This document shows positions 57,683 through 64,000 of a stretch of 64,000 nucleotides of DNA, one piece after another. How positions within the stretch are numbered: the first letter of the stretch is position 1; every line of letters begins with the position of its first letter. The notes below the pieces were generated by a model. It saw nothing but the letters and a program-made list of their open reading frames with translations. It did no database searches and was not told where the DNA came from. The position numbers were made by a program, and so were the translations under genes. Origin of the DNA: an uncultured Oscillospiraceae bacterium. GTDB taxonomy: Bacteria; Bacillota; Clostridia; Oscillospirales; Oscillospiraceae. The DNA lies in NCBI GenBank assembly GCA_947624385.1, contig CANQJZ010000001.1, positions 1-64,000 of the forward strand. Direction: 5' to 3'.

Positions 57683-58116
57683 GGCGCCACCGGGTACAAC
57701 CCCATATACAAGAGGTTGACCCCGTTGGCGTCCCGCACCCCGGCCAGATACCGCTCCACCGTTTCCCGGCAGCGCGCCTCTCTGTCCTGGGCCGATACCG
57801 CCGGCGCGGCGAAGCTGACGGACTCGCTTCCGGCGGTGACGGCTGTCACCACCCGGCCCGTCACGGTCCCGTCGTCGCGGCTGACGAGGCTCTCGGCCTG
57901 GTCCGCCTGCCACAGCAGATGCACCAGCGCGGCCTCGCACCGCTCCACGGCCTCTCTGTCCTGCTCGTTCACCGGCGGGGCCGCTTCCAGCTTCCGCAGC
58001 CCGTCCAGCCCGGTGGTGGCCCTGTCCATGACCCGGCGGGCCTCCCACCGGAGCCGGTCAAAGGCGCTCTCGTCCGGCCCGTCCGGATAGAGCGCCGCGT
58101 ACCGGGCGTAGTCCAT
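57679..58116 (-). CDS. Phage head-tail connector protein
   Basis: 145 residues from ATG 58116, overlapping the capsid stop; the track start is 69 nt early. DYARYAALYPDGPDESAFDRLRWEARRVMDRATTGLDGLRKLEAAPP then helical EQDREAVERCEAALVHLLWQADQAE and a late SFAAPAVSAQDREARCRETVERYLAGV. Fits YqbG/gp6-type connectors that follow the major capsid gene. Confidence 0.75.
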   Translation of the reverse strand: MDYARYAALYPDGPDESAFDRLRWEARRVMDRATTGLDGLRKLEAAPPVNEQDREAVERCEAALVHLLWQADQAESLVSRDDGTVTGRVVTAVTAGSESVSFAAPAVSAQDREARCRETVERYLAGVRDANGVNLLYMGLYPVAP

Positions 58117-58979
58117 CAGTCCCCCGCCCCGATGGTGGCGACCACGATGCCGTCCAGCTTCTCGGCCAGCAGCTGCATGCCGCACACCACCGTATCCGCG
58201 GCGGTCATGTTGGTGTAGTCGGCCTCTTCATGGATGCCCACATAGCCCGTCTCGTCGCTGGTGAAGGCGAAGGCCTCGTTCAGGTCCGCGCCGTTGACGG
58301 GGATGTAATAGAGCACCAGGTTGTCCTTGGCGGTGGCGTAGATCTTCCCCTTGGGCACGCTGGCATTGAGGATGACGGTGCCCAGACCCATGAAGTTCTC
58401 CACGTAGCTCAGCCCGAAGGCGGTCTGCATGCTGACGGGGGTAGTCGCCAGGTAGTCGGCCACGTCCAGCGGGTTCATGAAGTAAGCGCAGGCCACGCCG
58501 TCGTCGTCGAACAGCACCTGCAGCTGGCCCCACGCCTGGGCGATGGCCTCCTGGAACGTGGCGCCCTTGGCCGTACCGGTGCCGGTGGCCAGGAAGTCGA
58601 AGAAGTCCTTGCGCAGACTCTTCTGCACGTCCCGGAGCATCTCGTCGGTAATCATGTCCACGGCCTGGTCGTAGCCCCGGTCGATGATGGCCTCGGCGCT
58701 GGTGGCCTTGCGCCACTTCTTCAGGGTGATCTCCTTGACGGCCACGGCCTGTGTCTCGTACTTGCTCAGGGGGATAGCCTCGCCCTCGGCCACCACGCCG
58801 CTTGCCAGCGTGCCGGATGCCTTATAGGTTTTCAGCACCGCCCCCGCCTGCTTGGGGATCTTCCGCGTCACGCCCATAGCCTCCATGAGCTTGGTGACAG
58901 AGCCGGAGAACGCGCTCACGAACTCGATCTCCCGCACCCGCGCCAGGGCGTCTTTTGTGATGATGTTTTCTTCTGCCAT
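58116..58979 (-). CDS. Phage major capsid protein
   Basis: 287 residues from ATG 58979 (GGAG 7 nt upstream). HK97-fold style without a long N-arm: RKIPKQAGAVLKTYKASGTLASGVVAEGEAIPLSKYETQ, KKWRKATSAEAIIDRGYDQAVDMITDEML, ATTPVSMQTAFGLSYVENFMGLGTVILNASVPKGKIYATAKDNLVLYYI. It follows the scaffold gene by no gap. The scaffold and capsid pair is typical of siphophages that assemble a procapsid. Confidence 0.85.
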   Translation of the reverse strand: MAEENIITKDALARVREIEFVSAFSGSVTKLMEAMGVTRKIPKQAGAVLKTYKASGTLASGVVAEGEAIPLSKYETQAVAVKEITLKKWRKATSAEAIIDRGYDQAVDMITDEMLRDVQKSLRKDFFDFLATGTGTAKGATFQEAIAQAWGQLQVLFDDDGVACAYFMNPLDVADYLATTPVSMQTAFGLSYVENFMGLGTVILNASVPKGKIYATAKDNLVLYYIPVNGADLNEAFAFTSDETGYVGIHEEADYTNMTAADTVVCGMQLLAEKLDGIVVATIGAGD

Positions 58980-58981
58980 TT

Positions 58982-59545
58982 TCATTCTCCTTTAAAAATT
59001 TCGATGTTTTCCGCGATGGCTCTCCGCCGTGCGGCCCGGTCGGGGATAGCCATGATCTTTTCCCGGGTCATGCCCGTCGCGCCGGACCCGCCGTCGGACA
59101 TCGGCTGGGTGAACCGGGCCATGCCGGCCCGCATCTCGTCCAGCTTCTCGTCCACGAAGGCGGACCCATCCTTTTCCCGTATGGCCTCCATGAGCGCTTC
59201 CAGCCCCTGGATACGCCCGCTCTCCAGCGTCAGGCCCGCCGCCCGGACCTGTCCGGCCACGTCCCGCCTTGCCGCCTCGGAGGTAAACCTGTACCCCGCC
59301 AGCGCCGTTTTTAAGGCGTCGTCGAAGTCCCGCTGGGCGAGATGAGCGTCAAAGGCGCTTTGCGCGTCCCGCAGCGCCCCGTCGGCCGCCTCGGCCCGGG
59401 CCTTCCACTGGTCCCGCGCCGCTTCCAGCTTGGCCACCTCCTTGACGGTTTTGTAATTTTCCCGGAATCTGGCCTGGAACGCCCCGGCCTTCTCCGCCGG
59501 TATCTCCACGCCGAACTCCTTCAGGATGCTCTCGATGTTCTGCAT
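58982..59545 (-). CDS. Phage scaffolding protein (GP20 family)
   Basis: 187 residues, mostly helical and highly charged: ILKEFGVEIPAEKAGAFQARFRENYKTVKEVAKLEAARDQWKARAEAADGALRDAQSAFDAHL, the GP20-type pattern. GGGAGGATAAGAC precedes the ATG. Guides procapsid assembly with the capsid gene immediately downstream. Confidence 0.85.
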   Translation of the reverse strand: MQNIESILKEFGVEIPAEKAGAFQARFRENYKTVKEVAKLEAARDQWKARAEAADGALRDAQSAFDAHLAQRDFDDALKTALAGYRFTSEAARRDVAGQVRAAGLTLESGRIQGLEALMEAIREKDGSAFVDEKLDEMRAGMARFTQPMSDGGSGATGMTREKIMAIPDRAARRRAIAENIEIFKGE

Positions 59546-59634
59546 GTCTTATCCTCCCACATGATTTTTATACCGCGCTGTCCACGGTCCGGACTCCGGG
59601 CGATATACCGCGCCCGCCGGTGGGTATGAAAAAA

Positions 59635-59659
59635 GCACCGCACCTCCTCGGTGCCGTGC
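59635..59659. terminator. Bidirectional terminator ending the cargo cassette
   Basis: GCAC(C)GCACC and GGTGC(C)GTGC form a stem with one symmetrical mismatch and a TCCTC loop; flanked by AAAAAA on the left (T6 on the minus strand) and TTTT on the right. It would stop transcription before the scaffold gene, so scaffold and capsid need another promoter or antitermination. Confidence 0.8.
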
Positions 59660-59690
59660 TTTTAACATCTGATATGTGATTATTCTGGTT

Positions 59691-59879
59691 TTATTCCAGC
59701 GGGTCGCTGGTCAGCCAGCCATCGTGTTCTTTCATTTCCCTTTTGGTGATGATGGGAACGATGGCACGATATTCCTTTTTGATCTGCTCGATCTCTTCCT
59801 GCGACTTCCCTTTCACGGCCTGGAAGAAAACGGTCCGAGCCTGTGGATAAGTCATTGTTTCGCTGAATAAACTGCTCAT
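59691..59879 (-). CDS. Small partner protein of the cargo cassette
   Basis: 62 residues from ATG 59879 with GGAGGAAAGCT upstream; the ORF-track start is 147 nt early. TYPQARTVFFQAVKGKSQEEIEQIKKEYRAIVPIITKREMKEHDG has helical character. Overlaps the preceding stop by 4 bp (ATGA) and is followed by the strong terminator. Possible immunity or adaptor protein; not recognised. Confidence 0.6.
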   Translation of the reverse strand: MSSLFSETMTYPQARTVFFQAVKGKSQEEIEQIKKEYRAIVPIITKREMKEHDGWLTSDPLE

Positions 59880-60418
59880 AGCTTTCCTCCTTCCAAATGC
59901 CACTTGAAATGGCGCGCTATTCTGAACGCCTGTTCTCTGATGGACATGTAGTTCAACTCTCTTATGCTCCACGAAAAGCTCTCCGGCCTGGTGAGCATAT
60001 CGTCGTCTACCTCTGGCCGGAGCCATCCCATGACTTCTTCAAACTCTTCTGCGGATGGCCGCTCTCCGTCTCCTATCCACGCCGAATAAACATCCCTGTT
60101 TCTCGTGACCACAGACACCCGCTCGATATTGTCGCCGGTCAGGAGCTTGAGATCGTCCGCGGACAAAGGCGTTACGTTCGTATGCGCATGATACAGGCAA
60201 AGTCCCGGAGCGCTCAAAATATTTTTCGGTATTTGCACGCCGTTCGGCTTGCCGCTTGTAAAAACCTCTGTGAATCTTCCGCCGGTCCGGCCCTGACCAT
60301 ACTCGACTTCTCCCGCAATGGCCCGCCGATGCAGATCGTCTAAGGCGGCTCGTTCCTCCTGGCCGATCGTCAGCGGTTCAAAGTCCTTGAAGTCATCTTT
60401 GTATCTCTCTGGGATCAC
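59876..60418 (-). CDS. Cargo protein with JAMM-like His-x-His...Ser-x-x-Asp motif
   Basis: 180 residues from GTG 60418; the longer ORF start lies in the portal gene and before the promoter. The central sequence GVQIPKNILSAPGLCLYHAHTNVTPLSADD gives H77-x-H79...S86-x-x-D89, close to the JAMM/MPN+ zinc pattern but with one residue fewer between His and Ser. The GTG overlaps the TGA of a short ORF (MLDRKETSR), suggesting coupled translation. It occupies the position of a minor head protein. Function unknown; a protease-like or toxin-type domain is possible. Confidence 0.6.
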   Translation of the reverse strand: MIPERYKDDFKDFEPLTIGQEERAALDDLHRRAIAGEVEYGQGRTGGRFTEVFTSGKPNGVQIPKNILSAPGLCLYHAHTNVTPLSADDLKLLTGDNIERVSVVTRNRDVYSAWIGDGERPSAEEFEEVMGWLRPEVDDDMLTRPESFSWSIRELNYMSIREQAFRIARHFKWHLEGGKL

Positions 60419-60445
60419 CGGCTCGTTTCCTTCCTGTCTAGCATA
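60416..60445 (-). CDS. Putative 9-residue leader ORF upstream of the cargo gene
   Basis: On the minus strand, GAGAGGGAT precedes an ATG at 60445 that encodes MLDRKETSR and ends in TGA overlapping the GTG start of the next gene (GTGA). It lies just downstream of the predicted start point. Translation is inferred from the ribosome-site and overlap only. Confidence 0.35.
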
Positions 60446-60452
60446 TCCCTCT

Positions 60453-61850
60453 CTATTTTGTATTATACTCTTTTCCGCGCTTTTTGCAAGCTCCCCCTTC
60501 TCCCACCAACATCTTTGCCTCGTCCTCGGTATATCCCTCGAAATTGACGAGATAGGCCCACGCGGGAAACACGCCCTCGCGCACATACCCCCAATACCGG
60601 TTCCTGTCCTCTTCCCGGCTATAGGTGATATCCCCGAAGTCGCAGACCGCCTCCCACTGGCCCACCGGCGTCACGTCGTACAGGTCCGCCCACTTGTCCA
60701 GCGCGTACAGCAGCCCATTCATCGCGCTTTCCAGCTTATCGCGCACGTCCTTGACCCGCTGGATGGTCCGCCGGTCGTCCGACTCCACCTGTGTTGCCGT
60801 GACCAGGCCGGCGCGCTCGTTGAACACGAAATAGCCGTTGGAGAACCCGCACTTGAACCCGATCTGGCCCAGCAGCGCGTTCACGCCCACCAACCGCTCG
60901 GTGGTATTGATTTGCGGGTCGATCTCCTGATAATACTCGTCCGGCCCGAACCCGCTGACCTTCCGGGCCTGGCGGGGCAGCTTCACGCTGTCCGACCCGC
61001 CGAACCCGGTCCTGCTCCCCGGCACGTCCAGGAGCCTATCGTCGATGAGGGCGATCCGGGCGCTGTCGTATATCTCTCCGGTCATGCGGCTGTACGCCAC
61101 GTCCAGGTCCTTCAGCTCCTCCAGCGCGTCGGCGAACACAGGCGTACCCAGCGCGCCGCCGTCCACGTTGTTGACCCCGGGCATACGCAGCACGGCGAAC
61201 AGCGGCCTTTCCAGTCCCTGTACCGCCACGTCCCTGGCCAATCCCGCCCAAGGCGTGGCCTCGATGGGCACGGCCCTGCTCATGTCCTGCCGGCTGTGGC
61301 CCACGAAGCACCGGTTGCCGATCTCATAGACCCCGCCGTCGGTGAACCGGTGGTATTCCAGCCGGGTGTACCACCGCTCAGTCTCGGCCTCATAGGCCCG
61401 GCTGACGAACACCGCCCCCACGATCTCGTCGTCCCGCACGTCCACGGCCACGAACTGCTCCGGCGTCAGCGCCTCCACGCCCTGGCCGTTGGGCTTTAAG
61501 ATGACGGTGCCCCAGGCGCAGCCCTTCTCGGTCCACTCCCGCAGCCGGGGATAGAACCCGTCCACCTGGCTTTGCAGCCACGCGGCCCGTTGACTGCCGC
61601 CGCCCACGGTGATCTTGGTGCCCAGCATCGCCAGCCTGGCCGTCTCCGAGCACACAGTCCTGGCGAAGTTCACGGTCCGGATACCCTCGTCGGCGTCCGC
61701 CCAGTCCGGGTGCCCGCCGTAAATATCCGCGCACCGCCGGAGAAACGCGTCCATCCCGGCCGACGCGGCCGGCCTGACGCCGAACGTCTCTGTCGCCTTG
61801 CTCCCCATGCGCATATCAAACCACTCCTTTACTCTGGCAAATAATCTCAC
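60453..61850 (-). CDS. Phage portal protein (SPP1 gp6 type)
   Basis: 465 residues from GTG 61850 with GGAGGAAAAAACA upstream. FGVRPAASAGMDAFLRRCADIYGGHPDWADADEGIRTVNFARTVCSETARLAMLG, QEIDPQINTTERLVGVNALLGQIGFKCGFSNGYFVFNERAGLVTATQVESDDRRTIQRVKDVRDKLESAMNGLL, and late FGDITYSREEDRNRYWGYVREGVFPAWAYLVNFEGYTEDEA: matches SPP1-like portals. Forms the DNA entry channel. Followed directly by the cargo cassette rather than a minor head gene. Confidence 0.88.
   Translation of the reverse strand: MRLFARVKEWFDMRMGSKATETFGVRPAASAGMDAFLRRCADIYGGHPDWADADEGIRTVNFARTVCSETARLAMLGTKITVGGGSQRAAWLQSQVDGFYPRLREWTEKGCAWGTVILKPNGQGVEALTPEQFVAVDVRDDEIVGAVFVSRAYEAETERWYTRLEYHRFTDGGVYEIGNRCFVGHSRQDMSRAVPIEATPWAGLARDVAVQGLERPLFAVLRMPGVNNVDGGALGTPVFADALEELKDLDVAYSRMTGEIYDSARIALIDDRLLDVPGSRTGFGGSDSVKLPRQARKVSGFGPDEYYQEIDPQINTTERLVGVNALLGQIGFKCGFSNGYFVFNERAGLVTATQVESDDRRTIQRVKDVRDKLESAMNGLLYALDKWADLYDVTPVGQWEAVCDFGDITYSREEDRNRYWGYVREGVFPAWAYLVNFEGYTEDEAKMLVGEGGACKKRGKEYNTK
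60462..60489 (-). promoter_or_regulatory. Internal promoter of the cargo cassette
   Basis: TTGCAA, 16-bp spacer, perfect TATAAT on the minus strand, located within the last codons of the portal gene. Start point near 60455, about 10 nt before the leader ORF. A strong constitutive promoter inside a late operon is typical of a moron. Confidence 0.7.
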
Positions 61851-61867
61851 TGTTTTTTCCTCCTGAC

Positions 61868-61888
61868 CTCACGCGCTGGTCCCGCGTC
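61868..61888. repeat. 21-bp direct repeat, portal-side copy
   Basis: Identical over 21 bp to 62619-62639 (CTCACGCGCTGGTCCCGCG and two more bases). On the minus strand it contains the terminase C-terminal codons and stop. Followed by GTCAGGAGGAAAAAACAGTG, the portal ribosome site, so this copy probably is the original terminase end. Confidence 0.85.
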
Positions 61889-61898
61889 AAGGTATGAC

Positions 61899-61929
61899 AA
61901 AGCCGCTGGCCAACCGGCCAACGGCTTTG
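61899..61929 (-). terminator. Hairpin ending the exported-protein cargo gene
   Basis: AAAGCCG...CGGCTTT outer stem enclosing GGCC-AACC-GGCC; short T run (TTTG) on the minus strand. Probable terminator, moderate. Confidence 0.55.
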
Positions 61930-61956
61930 CATTTCCTATTTTTATTAATCTTTCCT

Positions 61957-62547
61957 TTATTTTTCAACCACATGGATACAATCCAGAATCTGCGAAACGG
62001 CATCAGCGTATTCTTCCTCGTCTACCCTGCCCCATTCACCAAAAACGAAGTCATAAACGCACCCGCTCGTCAGAAAGAAGTAGTGATCCACGATGTGCGT
62101 TCCATCATCGACCGCGTTTTTTACCTCCAGCTTTACCAGCAGCGCGACCCTGCCGTCGATCTCGCACAGTGCCCGCTGTTTGTCTACCGGGTCCCCCTGT
62201 ATGAGGCTCTCTGCAAAGTTATCCAGCGTGTACACCGTGTCCACATCATCCAGGGACAAAAGATCAAAGCTTTGCATTTCCAGCTTATATGCCTGGACGG
62301 AAAGCATATGGGCTCTATACCCGTCGCTTAATTCCTTGCTGTACCAATAAAGCGCATCTGAGACCGGCATATCGCGCAGATCGTGTGCTTCGCTGACGGT
62401 CCAGTCCTCCGGAACGGCATAGGTTAATTCCCACCAGGAATCCTCCACGTATCCGTCGGGGAGGTCGTCTCCACCAGCAGCCGCCGTGCAAGGCAGCAGC
62501 GCAGCCAGGGCAACGCCGATTAGCAAAACGGAAATAATTCGTTTCAT
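61957..62547 (-). CDS. Exported protein carried as phage cargo (moron)
   Basis: 196 residues with a signal peptide (KRIISVLLIGVALAALLPCTAAA, cleavage about 24; the Cys is not in a lipobox). The mature part begins GGDDLPDGYVEDSWWELTYAVPEDWTVSEA and holds a Trp/Tyr-rich globular domain with Cys near the end (SGCVYDFVF, ILDCIHVV) that could form a disulfide. It has its own promoter and hairpin and sits between terminase and portal, so it is expressed in the lysogen rather than as a structural gene. Family not recognised; possible lysogenic conversion or superinfection exclusion. Confidence 0.7.
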   Translation of the reverse strand: MKRIISVLLIGVALAALLPCTAAAGGDDLPDGYVEDSWWELTYAVPEDWTVSEAHDLRDMPVSDALYWYSKELSDGYRAHMLSVQAYKLEMQSFDLLSLDDVDTVYTLDNFAESLIQGDPVDKQRALCEIDGRVALLVKLEVKNAVDDGTHIVDHYFFLTSGCVYDFVFGEWGRVDEEEYADAVSQILDCIHVVEK

Positions 62548-62565
62548 CTTTCACACCCCCAGCCG

Positions 62566-62594
62566 ATAATAGCACAACCGGCCAAGCGTGACAA
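62566..62594 (-). promoter_or_regulatory. Promoter of the exported cargo gene
   Basis: TTGTCA, 17-bp spacer, TATTAT on the minus strand; start point near 62560, just before GGGGGTG and the ATG at 62547. Confidence 0.7.
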
Positions 62595-62618
62595 GGCGAA
62601 ATGTCGGGCGGCCGACCG

Positions 62619-62639
62619 CTCACGCGCTGGTCCCGCGTC
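62619..62639. repeat. 21-bp direct repeat, terminase-side copy
   Basis: Perfect copy of 61868-61888, 751 bp away. It encodes the last six codons and stop of terminase. Together the copies bracket the exported-protein cargo unit exactly. Confidence 0.85.
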
Positions 62640-63858
62640 GGCTGAACAGCCCCTCGTACGCGTACCGCAGCGCCGATATGGCGTGATCGTCCTTATCCGG
62701 GTAACCGCTTATGATATTCCCGGTCCTGTCCCGCTGGTACTCATAGCTGACGATCTCCCGGTGTGCCCCCGGCGTACGCAGCGGGTCTACCACGATGGTC
62801 CGGCCCTGGAGCCACTTGAACCCGTAATCCACGCTGCCCGGACCCTTGACCGCCCCGCGGGCCGGCAGGCCCATAGCCCTGTAATCGGCGATACTCTTGG
62901 GCTCTGCGCTGTCGCAGGTGATGGGGTAGTCCATGTACCCCTTATCCCGTATCCACGCCCCCGTCTTGGCGTTGGGCGTTCTATTGACGTACAGCTCGTC
63001 CAGCAAAAATATCTTCTCTCTGGCCCTGTCATAGGCCGTGCGCAGGAACGCGAACTTGTCCGGGAACCACCCCCAGTCCACGCCCTGAAATATCCTGTCG
63101 AACCCGTCTATCTCCTCGTCTTCTATCCGCCGGACCTCCACCCGCTCGAACACGTCCGCGCCTGTTCCGGTACACTCGCCCAGGTATATGTGCCGCCAGC
63201 CCCGCTCATCGGTATTTTTCTTGTGCTCGGCCTCGGCCAAAAACGCCTCGCCCAGCCATTCCCTTGGCACGTCCAGATAGGTGCTCCTGTGGCACAGCCG
63301 GTCGGGCCGGACGATCTGACTGTCCAGGTTGGCCCAGTTGTCCCGTGAAAGCGGCGGGTTATAGCTCTCGAAGTTCCAGAACATGGGCCCGCCCCGCATG
63401 GTGGACTGCAAGATCGTGTCGATCTCCGTCCGACCCGCGAACTGGTCCTTTTCCTCGAAGTGGGTGACGGCGATGTACCCGAACGGCGCCTTGATGCTCT
63501 TGAACTTGCCGGTGTCGTCCGCACCCCGGAACATGATCTTCTGTCCCGTTGGCTCATACACCAGCTCCATGGGCGACAGCCGCGCCGTCCACAGCCCGCC
63601 CATGCCAAGCTTTTCCACCGCCCACTGGTATTGGGCGAACACGCTTTCCCGCATGGTATTGGCCACCTTGCGCACCACCATCGCGTGGGTATCCGGGTGC
63701 TGGGTCAGTATGAGCGGCACCAGCAGGCTCACCGTGGAGCTTTTGAGGCTGCCCCGCCCTCCGGCCAGGTCATAGTGGGTGTGCCCATGCCGGAGCACAT
63801 CTCCGGCCAGCTCCCGGAACGCCGGCCCGATGACCTCGCTCAGCCGTATTTCACTCAT
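62620..63858 (-). CDS. Phage terminase large subunit
   Basis: 412 residues. N-terminal ATPase: DLAGGRGSLKSS (Walker A-like, near 31-42), HTHAMVVRKVANTMRESVF, IAVTHFEEKD (Walker B/DEAD-like, near 131), LQSTMRGGPMFWNFESYNPP; C-terminal nuclease: QGVDWGWFPDKFAF, ITCDSAEPKSIADYR, SGYPDKDDHAISALRYA (Asp cluster). Fits the PBSX/phage TerL family. Cuts and pumps DNA into the head. Small subunit is outside the window. Confidence 0.9.
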   Translation of the reverse strand: MSEIRLSEVIGPAFRELAGDVLRHGHTHYDLAGGRGSLKSSTVSLLVPLILTQHPDTHAMVVRKVANTMRESVFAQYQWAVEKLGMGGLWTARLSPMELVYEPTGQKIMFRGADDTGKFKSIKAPFGYIAVTHFEEKDQFAGRTEIDTILQSTMRGGPMFWNFESYNPPLSRDNWANLDSQIVRPDRLCHRSTYLDVPREWLGEAFLAEAEHKKNTDERGWRHIYLGECTGTGADVFERVEVRRIEDEEIDGFDRIFQGVDWGWFPDKFAFLRTAYDRAREKIFLLDELYVNRTPNAKTGAWIRDKGYMDYPITCDSAEPKSIADYRAMGLPARGAVKGPGSVDYGFKWLQGRTIVVDPLRTPGAHREIVSYEYQRDRTGNIISGYPDKDDHAISALRYAYEGLFSRRGTSA

Positions 63859-63885
63859 CTAATAAAATCCTCTTCCATATTGAAC

Positions 63886-63993
63886 GGCCCCCCTGTGTAA
63901 GGGGGGCTGTCACGCGTACGCGTGACTGGAGGGTTGTTGACAACCCCTCCGACCCGGCTGACGCCGGGCCACTTCCCCTTGCACAGGGGAGGC
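63886..63993. repeat. Full-length family-1 palindromic element at the window edge
   Basis: GGCCCCCCTGTGTAAGGGGGGC, GTCACGCGTACGCGTGAC (9-bp palindrome), GGGTTGTTGACAACCC, GGC-TGACGCC and CTTCCCCTTGCACAGGGGAGGC. Closely matches 51961-52081. It lies directly upstream of the terminase large subunit gene. Confidence 0.85.
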
Positions 63994-64000
63994 TTGCAAA

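Larger units (their letters stand above)
45003..64000. mobile_element. Prophage, late-gene half (continues past the right edge)
   Basis: A contiguous minus-strand block of phage genes in the classic order from terminase large subunit (right) to endolysin (left), with packed or overlapping starts and stops. It matches siphovirus (TP901/SPP1-like head, long tape measure) organisation. Integrase, repressor, replication and small terminase are not in the window. Left end lies between 44950 and 45006, but I cannot identify an att core. Two cargo units and at least four host-type palindromic repeats are embedded. Confidence 0.92.

Noticed and set aside
45003-64000. tRNA, rRNA or CRISPR arrays
   Set aside because: I found no regular spacer-repeat array and no cloverleaf with a convincing anticodon arm in this window, by eye only.

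Overview
The window looks like a GC-rich, low-complexity-poor segment of a clostridial chromosome, probably a gut member of the Oscillospirales/Oscillospiraceae. I base this on strong Shine-Dalgarno sites (GGAGG), TTGACA/TATAAT-type promoters, Firmicutes-style genes (PcrA, homodimeric GlyRS, Noc-like ParB, CsoR/CopA/CopZ, DUF4234, an r1t-type holin, a TudS-like DUF523 protein) and short GC-rich palindromic repeats of a kind I associate with this group. Species assignment from memory is not secure.

Layout. 0-5 kb: a divergent sugar pair (N-acylglucosamine 2-epimerase fragment / ROK-like kinase plus SGNH esterase) and unknown genes. 3.7-6.7 kb: cstA with two downstream genes. 6.9-9.8 kb: MATE exporter, Noc-like ParB, and a GNAT acetyltransferase behind a putative leader-peptide attenuator. 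9.8-12 kb: an island of wreckage (palindromic repeats, IS110 and serine-recombinase fragments, a broken ABC transporter, a KTR gene, two 111-bp direct repeats). 12-14.9 kb: PflX-like radical SAM protein, membrane XRE protein, cyclophilin lipoprotein, iron-sulfur flavoprotein. 15-18 kb: copper module csoR-copA-copZ, with the last two fused in frame. 18-22.3 kb: second MATE exporter and a secreted LRR/lipoprotein/DUF4234 operon with a long leader. 22.3-24.8 kb: pcrA, apparently leaderless. 25-30.6 kb: complete oligopeptide-type ABC operon ending in sfsA, which carries an in-frame 111-bp palindromic insertion. 30.7-36.8 kb: two minus-strand operons, one containing yfbR-like, glyS and a degenerate NadE-like gene. 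37-40 kb: AKR-apbE-alkyladenine glycosylase operon and a GNAT. 40-45 kb: HtrA, FumC and a beta-CASP RNase.

45 kb to the end: the late half of a tailed (siphovirus-like) prophage, all on the minus strand. From right to left it runs terminase large subunit, portal, scaffold, capsid, head-tail connectors, tail tube, chaperones, tape measure, tail tip/fibres, holin, endolysin. Integrase and regulators lie beyond the right edge. The structural operon is interrupted by two self-contained cargo units, each with its own promoter and hairpin: an exported protein between terminase and portal, flanked by 21-bp perfect direct repeats made of the terminase 3' end, and a two-gene cassette with a JAMM-like His-x-His...Ser-x-x-Asp motif sitting where a minor head (MuF/gp7) gene is usually found.

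The most distinctive theme is the two families of short palindromic repeats that occur in host intergenic DNA, inside the prophage, and in frame within coding sequence (sfsA and, probably, the N-terminus of a phage minor capsid gene).
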